A stretch of DNA of 64,000 bases from assembly GCF_046736045.1 (NCBI RefSeq), contig NZ_CP177134.1, positions 1,488,001 through 1,552,000 on the forward strand. The letters run 5' to 3'. Origin of the DNA: Leptospira_A sp046736045. Its GTDB lineage: Bacteria > Spirochaetota > Leptospiria > Leptospirales > Leptospiraceae. Positions 42,371 to 49,689 of this stretch are shown here, piece after piece; position 1 is the stretch's first letter, and each line of letters begins with the position of its first letter. The position numbers were made by a program, and so were the translations under genes. Under the pieces are notes generated by a model, which was not told where the DNA came from, ran no database searches, and saw only the letters and a program-made list of their open reading frames with translations.

Positions 42371-43037
42371 CCCGGAAACGGTACCCGACTCCACGGATGG
42401 TTTCCAGTCTTTCTTTTTCACTCAGCAATTTATCTCTTAATCTTTTGATATTTACGTCAACGGTTCTATCCGTAACAAATACATCCTTTCCCCAAATCCG
42501 ATCCAATAGTTTGTCCCTGGAAAAAGCAACCCCGGTATTGGAAGCAAAAAGTTGTAAAATTTTAAATTCGATCAAAGTCAGATCTATTTCTTTTCCATCT
42601 ACGTATACTTTATGTGCAGTGGGATTGATTTGGATTTTACCTGTGGAGACAGTTCCTATCGTTTCCGTCGCGCTATCGGACTGTCTTCTGGTTACAGTTC
42701 TAACTCTTGCAATCAACTCACGGATATTAAACGGCTTGCGGATATAATCATCGGCACCCAACTCCAGGCCAAGAACCACGTCGGTTTCGCCTGTTTTTGC
42801 AGTTACCATAATGATGGGGATTTGAGGATATTTTTCTTTGATTCTTTTGCAGAGATCCATTCCCCCGATGCCTGGCAGCATCAGGTCCAGAATGATTCCG
42901 TCCGGGAGATTTTTCTCCAAACGGGGGAGAACTTCCATTCCATTATGGCATACTTCTACCTGGAATCCTTCTTCCTCTAAATGGAACTGAATCAGTCCCG
43001 CTATGTCTTCTTCGTCATCAACAACCAAGATTTTCAT
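42363..43037 (-). CDS. phoB: PhoB-type response regulator
   Basis: 224 residues of OmpR/PhoB type. The receiver domain (1-115) has VVDDEEDIAGLI, the phospho-Asp in GIILDLMLPG near 53, VTAKTGETD and the Lys in DDYIRKPFN. The winged-helix domain (about 130-224) ends TDRTVDVNIKRLRDKLL and IRGVGYRFRD. It directly precedes phoR with an 8-base overlap (ATGCGTAG). Three TTGTAAT repeats directly upstream may be its own binding sites. No ribosome-binding site is visible before the ATG, so the mRNA may be leaderless. Confidence 0.9.
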   Translation of the reverse strand: MKILVVDDEEDIAGLIQFHLEEEGFQVEVCHNGMEVLPRLEKNLPDGIILDLMLPGIGGMDLCKRIKEKYPQIPIIMVTAKTGETDVVLGLELGADDYIRKPFNIRELIARVRTVTRRQSDSATETIGTVSTGKIQINPTAHKVYVDGKEIDLTLIEFKILQLFASNTGVAFSRDKLLDRIWGKDVFVTDRTVDVNIKRLRDKLLSEKERLETIRGVGYRFRDA

Positions 43038-43045
43038 GAATTAAG

Positions 43046-43082
43046 ATTACAATAGCGGCAAAACATTACAATTTAATTACAA
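43046..43082 (-). promoter_or_regulatory. TTGTAAT direct repeats, Pho-box candidate
   Basis: On the minus strand TTGTAAT occurs three times before phoB: at 43082-43076, 43071-43065 and 43052-43046. The first two are 11 bases apart start to start, the period of classical Pho boxes (CTGTCAT repeats). The third ends 8 bases before the ATG and overlaps a -10-like TGTAAT. Confidence 0.5.
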
Positions 43083-43125
43083 AGCCATGACAGCCTTGCG
43101 AATATTCGAGTGAAGGATTCCGAAT

Positions 43126-43539
43126 TTAGGAGAGATCGTTTATGTCTTGGATTGCTTTTCTTTGGCGCACCAACAGGAAGCTTAAAAATCCAAGGAATAA
43201 AAAGAGACCCAAACCATAAACCCAAAGCAGACTTTTTAACCGGGCCTGTTCTTTTTCGACCGCTTGCATTTCTTCCAGATGAGATATGAGAAAATAGAAA
43301 TGATCGATCTTCGGGTATTTTTCTTTGGCTTCGTTTCGGATTTGAGTGATGAGTTCTTTGGTTTCTTCTTTATTTAATTTTTCCAAAACCGGAAAGGTTT
43401 TTTCCAAATCCATTTCTAAAAACTCTTTTGCAGTGGGAAGAACTGTAGTTTTTTCTTCTGCGGAAAGGGAGATGGAAAAACAAATCAGTAAGGATAAAAG
43501 TAAGGATGGGAATCGAAAATCAGACTTCATGAAAACCAA
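43126..43539 (-). CDS. exported protein with C-terminal membrane helix, unknown
   Basis: 137 residues. A signal peptide (LLLSLLICFSISLSAEE) is followed by a helical charged extracytoplasmic domain (about 27-100) and a membrane helix (about 104-122, LLWVYGLGLFLFLGFLSFLL) with a short cytoplasmic tail RQRKAIQDINDLS. The layout resembles an anchored periplasmic protein. It is the last gene of the sigma-factor operon and its start overlaps the preceding gene by 20 bases. Not recognised; a role in sensing or in controlling the sigma factor is inference from position. Confidence 0.55.
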   Translation of the reverse strand: MVFMKSDFRFPSLLLSLLICFSISLSAEEKTTVLPTAKEFLEMDLEKTFPVLEKLNKEETKELITQIRNEAKEKYPKIDHFYFLISHLEEMQAVEKEQARLKSLLWVYGLGLFLFLGFLSFLLVRQRKAIQDINDLS

Positions 43540-43870
43540 GTTTTTCTTTCCATTCTTTTAAGAAAGGAATTCGCGTGTTCATAATTAAAAATCCCAACAC
43601 CAAACAGTAAAAACAAAAAAACAAACTGGAACTGATAAGGATCGGCATGAGAGAATATGCAGAGCCAAACAACTGTTTGCCGAAGTACAAAGTCCCGAAA
43701 GGAATGAGAAACAATGTAAAGGAAAACAGGATACCTGAAACCAGAAAGTTCAAAGGCAAAATTTCGGAAAGTACCCTGAAACTAAGATTAGGTGATCCTG
43801 GCTGATTTTTCAACAAAGGATCGGGAGATAAAAAAAATGTCTCGGGATTGATATGATTTTTTCTATTCAT
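43520..43870 (-). CDS. two-helix membrane protein after sigma factor, anti-sigma candidate
   Basis: 116 residues. A cytoplasmic N-terminal segment of about 40 residues (NRKNHINPETFFLSPDPLL) precedes two membrane helices (about 42-65 and 75-98) and a basic cytoplasmic tail (KEWKEKLGFHEV). The ATG overlaps the sigma-factor stop by 8 bases (ATGAATAG), so it is translationally coupled, as anti-sigma genes usually are. It lacks a zinc-binding HX3CX2C anti-sigma motif, so if it is an anti-sigma factor it is of an undescribed type. The family is not recognised. Confidence 0.5.
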   Translation of the reverse strand: MNRKNHINPETFFLSPDPLLKNQPGSPNLSFRVLSEILPLNFLVSGILFSFTLFLIPFGTLYFGKQLFGSAYSLMPILISSSLFFCFYCLVLGFLIMNTRIPFLKEWKEKLGFHEV

Positions 43871-44342
43871 GTTGCCACCATTTCCGAATCAAATCTTTGC
43901 CACGTGAAATATGGCTTTTGATCGTATTGATTTTGATATTCATATCCAATGAAATTTCTTTCAGGGAACGATTTTCAAAATAATGCAATAGAATCGGTTT
44001 TTGATAAACGAGAGGCAAACGGGAAATCAACTGTCTGAGCAAATTGCCTTCTTCTTCTTTTGCTAGGTCTTCTGCAAAGGAAGGATGGCTCATCGTATTG
44101 GGATGGGATTCGTGAGATTCATCTAAAGTATGGATGACCGGTTTTTTCTTTTTGAAATGACGGGAAATTTCGTTGCGTGCGATTTGAAAGAGCCAGGTGG
44201 AAAATTGAGCTTCTCCCCGAAAGGAACTGAGAGCTTCGTAAGCTTTGAGAAAAATTTCCTGAGTGAAGTCTTCTGCTTCCTCTTGGGTTGAGAAAGCTTT
44301 TTGAGCCTGTGAAAATACCATACCTTGGTAACGTTTCATCAA
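43863..44342 (-). CDS. ECF-type RNA polymerase sigma factor, N-terminus extends upstream
   Basis: 159 residues from the first canonical start (TTG at 44342, ATG next). Region 2 shows EEAEDFTQEIFLKAYEAL and FSTWLFQIARNEI; region 4 shows LPLVYQKPILLHYFENRSLK and NTIKSHISRGKDLIR. The same frame continues upstream with WDSIQAVLSGNVSQFERL, the usual first helix of ECF region 2, so the true start must lie further up. No ATG, GTG or TTG occurs in that stretch; ATA at 44432 (overlapping the upstream stop) or ATT at 44477 (8 bases after GGAGGG) are candidates. It belongs to a five-gene overlapping operon with unknown membrane proteins. Confidence 0.85.
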   Translation of the reverse strand: MMKRYQGMVFSQAQKAFSTQEEAEDFTQEIFLKAYEALSSFRGEAQFSTWLFQIARNEISRHFKKKKPVIHTLDESHESHPNTMSHPSFAEDLAKEEEGNLLRQLISRLPLVYQKPILLHYFENRSLKEISLDMNIKINTIKSHISRGKDLIRKWWQHE

Positions 44343-44428
44343 ACGTTCAAACTGAGATACATTTCCGCTGAGGACTGCTTGGATGGAATCCCAATCTTCC
44401 TGGTTGCAGGCCCTGTCCGGGGCGGCGG

Positions 44429-44809
44429 TTATTTGCTTAGTTTGTAAAAGGTCAAGAGACCTAGCCCAATTGCGAATGGTATTAACCCTCCCATCATCGC
44501 CATGGATCTTCCCAGGACGAGTATAAATACAAAGGATAGTGCAAATCCTGTGAATGTCAACAAAAGACCCAGGAAAAAGGAATATGCACGAAGATCAAAG
44601 GACCAGGGTTTGAACTGCCCGGATTGGATCAGTGCCATTTTCTGTTTATGCCACCATCTGAAGAGAAAGAAGAGAAGTGTGGTGCCAAATATAATTCCTA
44701 TGTTAGGAACCATATAAAGAATGAACTTATAAGAAGAACGTTCTTCTCCCAGCGCTACTTTAAGCTCTGTTATACTTCGTAAAATATTTTCGTATTGTTC
44801 CGGTGTCAT
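44429..44809 (-). CDS. three-helix membrane protein upstream of sigma factor
   Basis: 126 residues. A cytoplasmic N-terminal helix (MTPEQYENILRSITELKVAL) is followed by a membrane helix (about 28-50), a basic loop (RWWHKQKMALIQSGQFKPW) and two closely spaced helices (about 73-122). It resembles DUF6249-type small membrane proteins often found beside ECF sigma genes in other phyla, though I cannot confirm this. Its start overlaps the PilZ-like gene stop (ATGA), and the sigma frame overlaps its end. A role as sensor or anti-sigma partner is inferred from position only. Confidence 0.5.
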   Translation of the reverse strand: MTPEQYENILRSITELKVALGEERSSYKFILYMVPNIGIIFGTTLLFFLFRWWHKQKMALIQSGQFKPWSFDLRAYSFFLGLLLTFTGFALSFVFILVLGRSMAMMGGLIPFAIGLGLLTFYKLSK

Positions 44810-45984
44810 GTTACCTCCTTGCCGATCAGAGTAGATGCGTAACTTGCTAAAAGCGGAATACCTTCTCCTTTGTCACATTGGAAAATCTGAATTCCTATGC
44901 TATTATTTTCGGACTCGTTCCCCGCAAGTTTGATGCTTCTCAAACTTCCGTAAAATGTATAAGGTTGGGAATTGATTTCGATCTGAAAGGAAATAGGGGA
45001 GCCCAATGTTTTCGTTTCGATGGATTGTCTGTCTTGAATGTAAATTCCGATTCCCGCACCATCCTGGCTGATGTCTCGAATCATTCCCAGGTCGGCGATC
45101 TGAATCCAGTCTTTTGCATAAGCGAATTCCAACTGAAATACAAATTCTTCTGCGCGCGCATCCAAAAAAGCAAGTAAAGGACCTATACCTTGGGGGCCTG
45201 AAATCTCATCTTGCAATGCTGCATTTCCCAGATCCGGCAAATTGCTCAGAACTTCGAAATAACCTAACAACACTTTGCTTGTTGAAAAAAAAGGAACAAT
45301 CAGTGCCGATTTGATATTGTTCAAGAGATGATTGTCCAGGATAGCCTTCACATACTGATCGTTTAATTTTTTAGGAGAAAAAAACGCGTTTTCCGTATAG
45401 AAGATTCTGCGATTGGAGTCTCTTAAATAATAAGGTGCTTTGGATGCGGCAAGTGCTTCCATAAGAGGAGTGTCCGCTGCATAAAAAAATCCGATATTCA
45501 CTCGTTTGATAAAATAACCGTAGTTAGTTAACAGTTGTTCCAGATGAACTTGCCATTGGTTGAGTATCTGATTGATCAGGGAAGTTTTTCCGTACAAGGA
45601 AATAATCGTTCCTATATCGACAGTCGCCGCAGTTTGGATTTTGTGAGTCGTGATGGAATCAATAGCGGCTCGTTTGGAGGAACGCTCCAACGGTTCGATG
45701 AGCGCTTCCGTCACTTGGAAAAGATCTTCCAAATAAGGATTTGCCAATTTTACTTTGAGTTCTACCCTGTTCTCTTTGAGAACACATACTAGGGAAGACG
45801 GTTTGTCGGTGAGGGGTTCTTCCGAGACCAATGTAAAATGAACTGATTTTAAAATATCATTCACTGTGATCGGATTCGCCACCTGGTATTTTTTTTGAGA
45901 GAGAGGGTCGGTTAAAGTGGTGGATGCTAATTTGGAAAGTATCCCTAAAACAGTTCTTTGGTCAGTCAGTCTGTATTTTTTCAT
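44806..45984 (-). CDS. PilZ/DUF1577-like protein heading sigma operon
   Basis: 392 residues, built like the protein at 26220-27347: an N-terminal beta domain, a central GAF-like alpha/beta part (about 115-290, TLLxxNYGYFIKRV and ALIVPFFSTSKVLLGYFEV), and a C-terminal PilZ-like barrel (about 295-390) with MIRDISQDGAGIGIYI and YTFYGSLRSIKLAGNE. The S-x-x-G-[AG] element fits PilZ, but the upstream Arg motif is not canonical. It may deliver a nucleotide or stress signal to the sigma factor two genes downstream. Only 11 bases separate its start from the divergent gene start. Confidence 0.6.
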   Translation of the reverse strand: MKKYRLTDQRTVLGILSKLASTTLTDPLSQKKYQVANPITVNDILKSVHFTLVSEEPLTDKPSSLVCVLKENRVELKVKLANPYLEDLFQVTEALIEPLERSSKRAAIDSITTHKIQTAATVDIGTIISLYGKTSLINQILNQWQVHLEQLLTNYGYFIKRVNIGFFYAADTPLMEALAASKAPYYLRDSNRRIFYTENAFFSPKKLNDQYVKAILDNHLLNNIKSALIVPFFSTSKVLLGYFEVLSNLPDLGNAALQDEISGPQGIGPLLAFLDARAEEFVFQLEFAYAKDWIQIADLGMIRDISQDGAGIGIYIQDRQSIETKTLGSPISFQIEINSQPYTFYGSLRSIKLAGNESENNSIGIQIFQCDKGEGIPLLASYASTLIGKEVT

Positions 45985-45995
45985 GTCTAAGCAAT

Positions 45996-46727
45996 ATGTT
46001 TTATAAAATCATACTATCTTTCATAATTTTTCCATCGTTTTTCCCTATTTGGGCAGAAAAACCCACATTTCAGTATTTGGGCAAAGCATATGATTTGAAT
46101 ACAGGCAAATATTTATACTCAGACAACCATCTGGAATTTTTTGCCAATGGCAAACACCTCTATTCTGAAATTACTTATAAAGATTCCAATGGAAATCTAT
46201 TCGCAAAAAAACATATAGAGTATGATAAGAATCCTTTGGTTCCAACATTTAACACGGAAGATTTTAGAGATGGGTATCTGGAAGGTGCGGATGTAAAGGG
46301 CAAACAGGTTCGACTTTTTTATAAAAGAAAAAAAGAAGATGCCATCGAAGAAAAAACATACACTCCTCTTTATCCGGCAGTAATGGACGGCGGCTTTGAT
46401 CACTTTGTTCGTGAGTATTGGGATAGGCTCGTGCAAGGAGAAAGAATGAGTTTTCGATTTCTTGCTCCCGTCCAATTGGATGATTATTCATTTGCTGTGG
46501 AAAAAATCAAAGATGAAGATTGGAAAGGAAGAAAGGCGGTTTACGTAAAACTGGAAATTGATAACTTTATTCTGAAAAGACTGATCAGACCCATTTTGCT
46601 TGTTTATGATTATAAAACAAAACGTATCCTTCAATACGAAGGCATCTCGAATATCAATGATGAAAACGGGAAAAGTCTGAAAGTAAAAATCGTTTATGAC
46701 TATCCAAAGGAAATTCTCGCAGATTGA
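45996..46727 (+). CDS. periplasmic beta-rich protein, unknown
   Basis: 243 residues from the ATG at 45996, where a normal signal peptide begins (MFYKIILSFIIFPSFFPIWA). A longer frame back to 45924 would add 24 residues and overlap the divergent gene. The mature part has MORN/antitoxin-like strand repeats early (YLGKAYDLNTGKYLYSDNH) and a C-terminal beta-barrel half (LVYDYKTKRILQYEGISNIN) that reminds me of DUF3108 outer-membrane lipoprotein-like folds. No enzyme motif is seen. The aat start overlaps its stop (TTGA), so it leads a two-gene operon. Confidence 0.6.
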   Translation: MFYKIILSFIIFPSFFPIWAEKPTFQYLGKAYDLNTGKYLYSDNHLEFFANGKHLYSEITYKDSNGNLFAKKHIEYDKNPLVPTFNTEDFRDGYLEGADVKGKQVRLFYKRKKEDAIEEKTYTPLYPAVMDGGFDHFVREYWDRLVQGERMSFRFLAPVQLDDYSFAVEKIKDEDWKGRKAVYVKLEIDNFILKRLIRPILLVYDYKTKRILQYEGISNINDENGKSLKVKIVYDYPKEILAD

Positions 46728-47380
46728 CCCAAAGAAATTTTGAACAGTTTTTTAAAAATCCCAGAGACAACAAAGAAGATCTCATTGCAGTTGGGGGAGA
46801 CTTTAGCGTAGAACGATTATTATACGCTTATACGCATGGGATTTTCCCATGGTCGGAAGATCCGATTCGTTGGTATTGCCTTGACCCGAGGGCGATTTTC
46901 GATTTAAACAATACTCATTTTTCCAAAACAGTTCAAAGAAAGATCCGGCAAGGTATCTATAGAATTAGTTTCAATGAAGCATTTGAAGCAGTCATGCAAG
47001 GCTGTGCTTATCGGGAAAAAGACAATACCTGGATCACCAGAGGATTTTATAAAGGATACTGCCATTTGCATCGTTTGGGTTGGGCGCATAGTGTGGAAGC
47101 CTGGAATGAAAAAGATGAATTGGTCGGTGGGGTTTACGGAGTTGCTATCGGTAAACTGTTTGCAGGAGAGTCGATGTTTGCTTTTCAGTCGGACGCAGGT
47201 AAGGTTGCACTTTATCATTTGTTCGAAAAATTGAAAACAAGCGGGTTCAGCCTATTCGACACCCAGCAACTAAATCACGTTACTTGGACGTTGGGTGCTT
47301 ATGAAATCCCGAAAAATTCCTATCTGGACCGATTGGAAAAAGCAATCAGTCCACCGAACCAGTGGGTCATTCCACAGTAA
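46724..47380 (+). CDS. aat: leucyl/phenylalanyl-tRNA-protein transferase
   Basis: 218 residues from a TTG start overlapping the upstream stop. Conserved stretches: DLIAVGGDFSVERLLYAY, HGIFPWSEDPIRWYCLDPR, TWITRGFYKGYCHLHRLG, GGVYGVAIGKLFAGESMF and FDTQQLNHVT. Aat adds Leu or Phe to the N-terminal Arg/Lys of proteins as a degradation signal for ClpS/ClpAP. It is the usual length without truncation. Its last 14 bases overlap the convergent lipoprotein gene. Confidence 0.92.
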   Translation: MTQRNFEQFFKNPRDNKEDLIAVGGDFSVERLLYAYTHGIFPWSEDPIRWYCLDPRAIFDLNNTHFSKTVQRKIRQGIYRISFNEAFEAVMQGCAYREKDNTWITRGFYKGYCHLHRLGWAHSVEAWNEKDELVGGVYGVAIGKLFAGESMFAFQSDAGKVALYHLFEKLKTSGFSLFDTQQLNHVTWTLGAYEIPKNSYLDRLEKAISPPNQWVIPQ

Positions 47381-47981
47381 TTTTATTCAATTCGTCCAGT
47401 TCCACTTTCCAGATCCGAATCAAATCTTCCAGAAAAGCTTTTCTCTCTTTTTCACCTGATTTTTCCGTAGAAAAAGGGTCTACGTTCGAATGTTTGCTTA
47501 AAATTTCCCTGGCCTTTTTCATATCCATCGAGATTCGCAAGATTTCAAATTCCTGGATGCCTACGTCAGGGTTGGTTTCGTCTTTAACATACAATGGTTT
47601 AACAAGACTTAAGCGAACCTGCGAAATCGGATAAGGCGCAGATGCGAACAGTGTTTTTGCAGAATACAAAGCATGTGTCATGACTGTGTTGGTTTTATAT
47701 TCTTTTTGTGAAGAGAAGGTCAAGGCGGAAGATCCACCGTAACTGATTTCCAGAAGTGAATCTTTGGTACTAGGGTCAAAGCCCAACTTCAATTCTTTCA
47801 AACTATGAATGAAAATTCGCGGGATCAGTTTGTCAATCGCCGCTTCTTTTCCTAGTTGTTTGTTTGCATGAACCGAAAGCACTTCGTCTTTGGTGATTTC
47901 TTCCGGGCTACATCCGGGCGAGATACCAAAGACAAAAAACAAACAAAGGGCAGTTGTGTATACTTTTAGATTCATATTCAA
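47367..47981 (-). CDS. lipoprotein, unknown
   Basis: 204 residues. The signal peptide ends GISPGC, a lipobox with Cys24. The mature part is mixed alpha/beta, with SLLEISYGGSSALTFSSQKE in the middle and a charged helical C-terminus (EKERKAFLEDLIRIWKVELD). No recognised domain. The 3' end overlaps the convergent aat gene by 14 bases. The Mpo1-like gene lies 13 bases upstream on the same strand, so they probably share a transcript. Confidence 0.65.
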   Translation of the reverse strand: MNMNLKVYTTALCLFFVFGISPGCSPEEITKDEVLSVHANKQLGKEAAIDKLIPRIFIHSLKELKLGFDPSTKDSLLEISYGGSSALTFSSQKEYKTNTVMTHALYSAKTLFASAPYPISQVRLSLVKPLYVKDETNPDVGIQEFEILRISMDMKKAREILSKHSNVDPFSTEKSGEKERKAFLEDLIRIWKVELDELNKITVE

Positions 47982-47994
47982 CCGGATGGTGTGC

Positions 47995-48318
47995 TTAGTT
48001 TGGAATTTTCCCCACTAACATTCGTCCATACATCATCCAGTCGGAGACAAAAGATAAGAATGGATATTTAAAAGTGGCAGGACGGTTTTTTTCGACAAAG
48101 AAATGACCTATCCAAGCGAATAGATATCCGGAAAACAATGCAAGACCCAGAGCGATCCAATTGCCTGAAGAGATAAAGGCAAAGATAAATCCAAGTGCAA
48201 GTGAAGACCCGATAAAGTGCAAGGCGCGATTCACTGAATTGCTATGCTCCGTTAAGTAGAATGGAAAAAACTCTTTTAGATTTTTGTACTTTTTAGTGTT
48301 AACATCAGAGGTGCTCAT
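47995..48318 (-). CDS. Mpo1/DUF962-like membrane protein
   Basis: 107 residues from the ATG at 48318, preceded by AAAGG at 8 bases; an upstream in-frame start at 48363 lacks such a site. Features of DUF962/Mpo1 are YLTEHSNSVNRALHFIGSS (His residues at the start of TM1), two to three membrane segments, and AWIGHFFVEKNRPATFKYP with a further His. In yeast, Mpo1 is an iron-dependent dioxygenase acting on 2-hydroxy fatty acids; the His residues that would bind iron are kept here. The bacterial role is unknown. Confidence 0.8.
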   Translation of the reverse strand: MSTSDVNTKKYKNLKEFFPFYLTEHSNSVNRALHFIGSSLALGFIFAFISSGNWIALGLALFSGYLFAWIGHFFVEKNRPATFKYPFLSFVSDWMMYGRMLVGKIPN

Positions 48319-48580
48319 ATCTATATCCTTTTTCAGAACTATAGAATACCCTAAATCCAACATATGCCAATAAAAAATTACATGGGTTTTCAGGATTTGA
48401 ACTAATATTTGAACCTAGTTCATCATAACGGAAATTCATACTTTTCGTAATCTGATAAAAGTTAAGCGGAATCAAAAATTATGTTGCGCGTTAGAAGGCC
48501 ATACCTAATATGCATTAATATTTTAAAATATAACACAGAAAGACGCTGAAAAAAAAGCTTGTAAATTAGAAGAGGTGCCA

Positions 48581-48868
48581 ATGAAACCAAAATCAATCAA
48601 ACCCGACGAACTGTCGAAGATCTTCTCCGACCTGAAAAAAGGCGAAGAGTCATCCATAGGAAGTTATTTGATTAAAGGTGTTCGACTACAAATTAGTAAA
48701 TTCAATCTGTCAGGTGCAGAGAGAGTTCAACTACTTTATAAAAGAAGAAGAACACAAGGGCTCTGCATTGTTTGCGGAAAAAAAGTAACGAAAAAAAATG
48801 CATCAACTGGTCAACTCTACCGTTTGTGCGAAGACCATAGAAACAAAATCGACAAAGGAACCAAATAA
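48581..48868 (+). CDS. small zinc-ribbon-like protein, unknown
   Basis: 95 residues from the ATG at 48581, which AGAGG precedes by about 5 bases; a GTG at 48575 is within that site. The C-terminal half holds CIVCGKKVTKKN and YRLCEDHRNK, giving a Cys-x2-Cys...Cys-x2-His treble-clef-like zinc site. The protein is strongly basic (KRRRTQG), so nucleic acid or ribosome binding is plausible. It is a single gene with a 200-base AT-rich upstream region and a terminator after it. Confidence 0.65.
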   Translation: MKPKSIKPDELSKIFSDLKKGEESSIGSYLIKGVRLQISKFNLSGAERVQLLYKRRRTQGLCIVCGKKVTKKNASTGQLYRLCEDHRNKIDKGTK

Positions 48869-48892
48869 TCTAAAGTTCCCCTCTAAGTAGCT

Positions 48893-48920
48893 CTGGCGTT
48901 TTATGCCAGGGTTCTGTTTT
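48893..48920 (+). terminator. rho-independent terminator
   Basis: Stem CTGGC / GCCAG (48893-48897 and 48905-48909) with a seven-base loop, followed by GGTTCTGTTTT. It lies 24 bases past the zinc-ribbon gene stop and just inside the end of the convergent DUF1289 gene. Confidence 0.55.
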
Positions 48921-49092
48921 AATCTTTCACACTCTCCCTTCTCTTTTCCAATTTTTCCCAAACCAATATCTTTTCTTCATCCGAATACCCGGACCAAAGA
49001 CCGATTTCTTCCAAAGTACGGAAACATCCGGCGCATAAACCCGTATCCGGGTCCATCATACATACCTTGGTGCATGGCGATTTTTGGGACAT
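48919..49092 (-). CDS. DUF1289 small cysteine-rich protein
   Basis: 57 residues, short enough to be missed by length filters. It begins MSQKSPCTKVCMMDPDTGLC and continues with AGCFRTLEEIGLW and YSDEEKILVWEKL. The pattern C-x3-C-x8-C-x2-C with GCFRTLEEI and W is diagnostic of DUF1289, a family of about 55-70 residues thought to bind metal. No function is known. It stands alone between the zinc-ribbon gene (convergent) and the flagellar operon (divergent). Confidence 0.85.
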   Translation of the reverse strand: MSQKSPCTKVCMMDPDTGLCAGCFRTLEEIGLWSGYSDEEKILVWEKLEKRRESVKD

Positions 49093-49170
49093 AGTGATAG
49101 AAATAGTAAATTTTTATAAATTTTCCTAAGCCCATTTCCAATTCCGTCGATCCTACAATTGAGGGAACGC

Positions 49171-49677
49171 ATGCTGGATTGGGTAGAATCGCTTAGAAGT
49201 CTGTTTACTAATGAAATAGACTGTTACAAACGGCTTCTGGATTGGGAAGGCAAAAAAAGACAGTCGATCCACGCTGCCGATGGCAGAGCTCTCGAATCTT
49301 GTGTCAAAGAGAGTTACCATGTAATGGTAGAGGCATCGGAACTGGAACGAATTCGTATGAAAACGATCCAGGATGTTTACGAAAAAGAAAAATTCGAAAA
49401 CAAAGAAATTACATTAACTAATTTTTTAAATCAAATGGATAGGGAATCCAATTATAAGCTGAAGGGTTTTGCACAAGAGTTGAAGAGCGTAGTGCAAGAA
49501 TTGAAAGAAGCAATCATAGTGAACGATAAATTGCTTCGCACCCGCAAGGATTTCCTACAAAAAACAATCGATACCCTTCATGAACATGAAAGGGAAAAAG
49601 TTTATACATCGAGCAAACAACCGATTCGGCGAGGGCAGGGCCAACAGAGCGCGGTCATTTTGAACGCGACTGCCTAG
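49171..49677 (+). CDS. flgN: FlgN-like flagellar export chaperone
   Basis: 168 residues from the ATG at 49171, with GAGG 6 bases before it (a TTG at 49159 is in frame but lies at that site). The protein is predicted wholly alpha-helical with long charged helices (LDWVESLRSLFTNEIDCYKR, LKSVVQELKEAIIVNDKLL), like FlgN-type chaperones that hold the C-termini of FlgK and FlgL before export. Sequence similarity is low in this family; the call rests mainly on its place 12 bases before flgK. The tail after about 145 is unstructured. Confidence 0.75.
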   Translation: MLDWVESLRSLFTNEIDCYKRLLDWEGKKRQSIHAADGRALESCVKESYHVMVEASELERIRMKTIQDVYEKEKFENKEITLTNFLNQMDRESNYKLKGFAQELKSVVQELKEAIIVNDKLLRTRKDFLQKTIDTLHEHEREKVYTSSKQPIRRGQGQQSAVILNATA

Positions 49678-49689
49678 GAGTTTAAAACT

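Noticed and set aside
42371..42421. 17-codon N-terminal extension of phoR
   Set aside because: It would lie inside phoB and lacks a ribosome-binding site; the ATG at 42370 starts exactly at the first membrane helix and overlaps the phoB stop by 8 bases.
48381..48420. TTCAAATCC-like stretch resembling a tRNA T-arm
   Set aside because: No flanking T-stem, acceptor stem, anticodon arm or D-arm can be folded around it.
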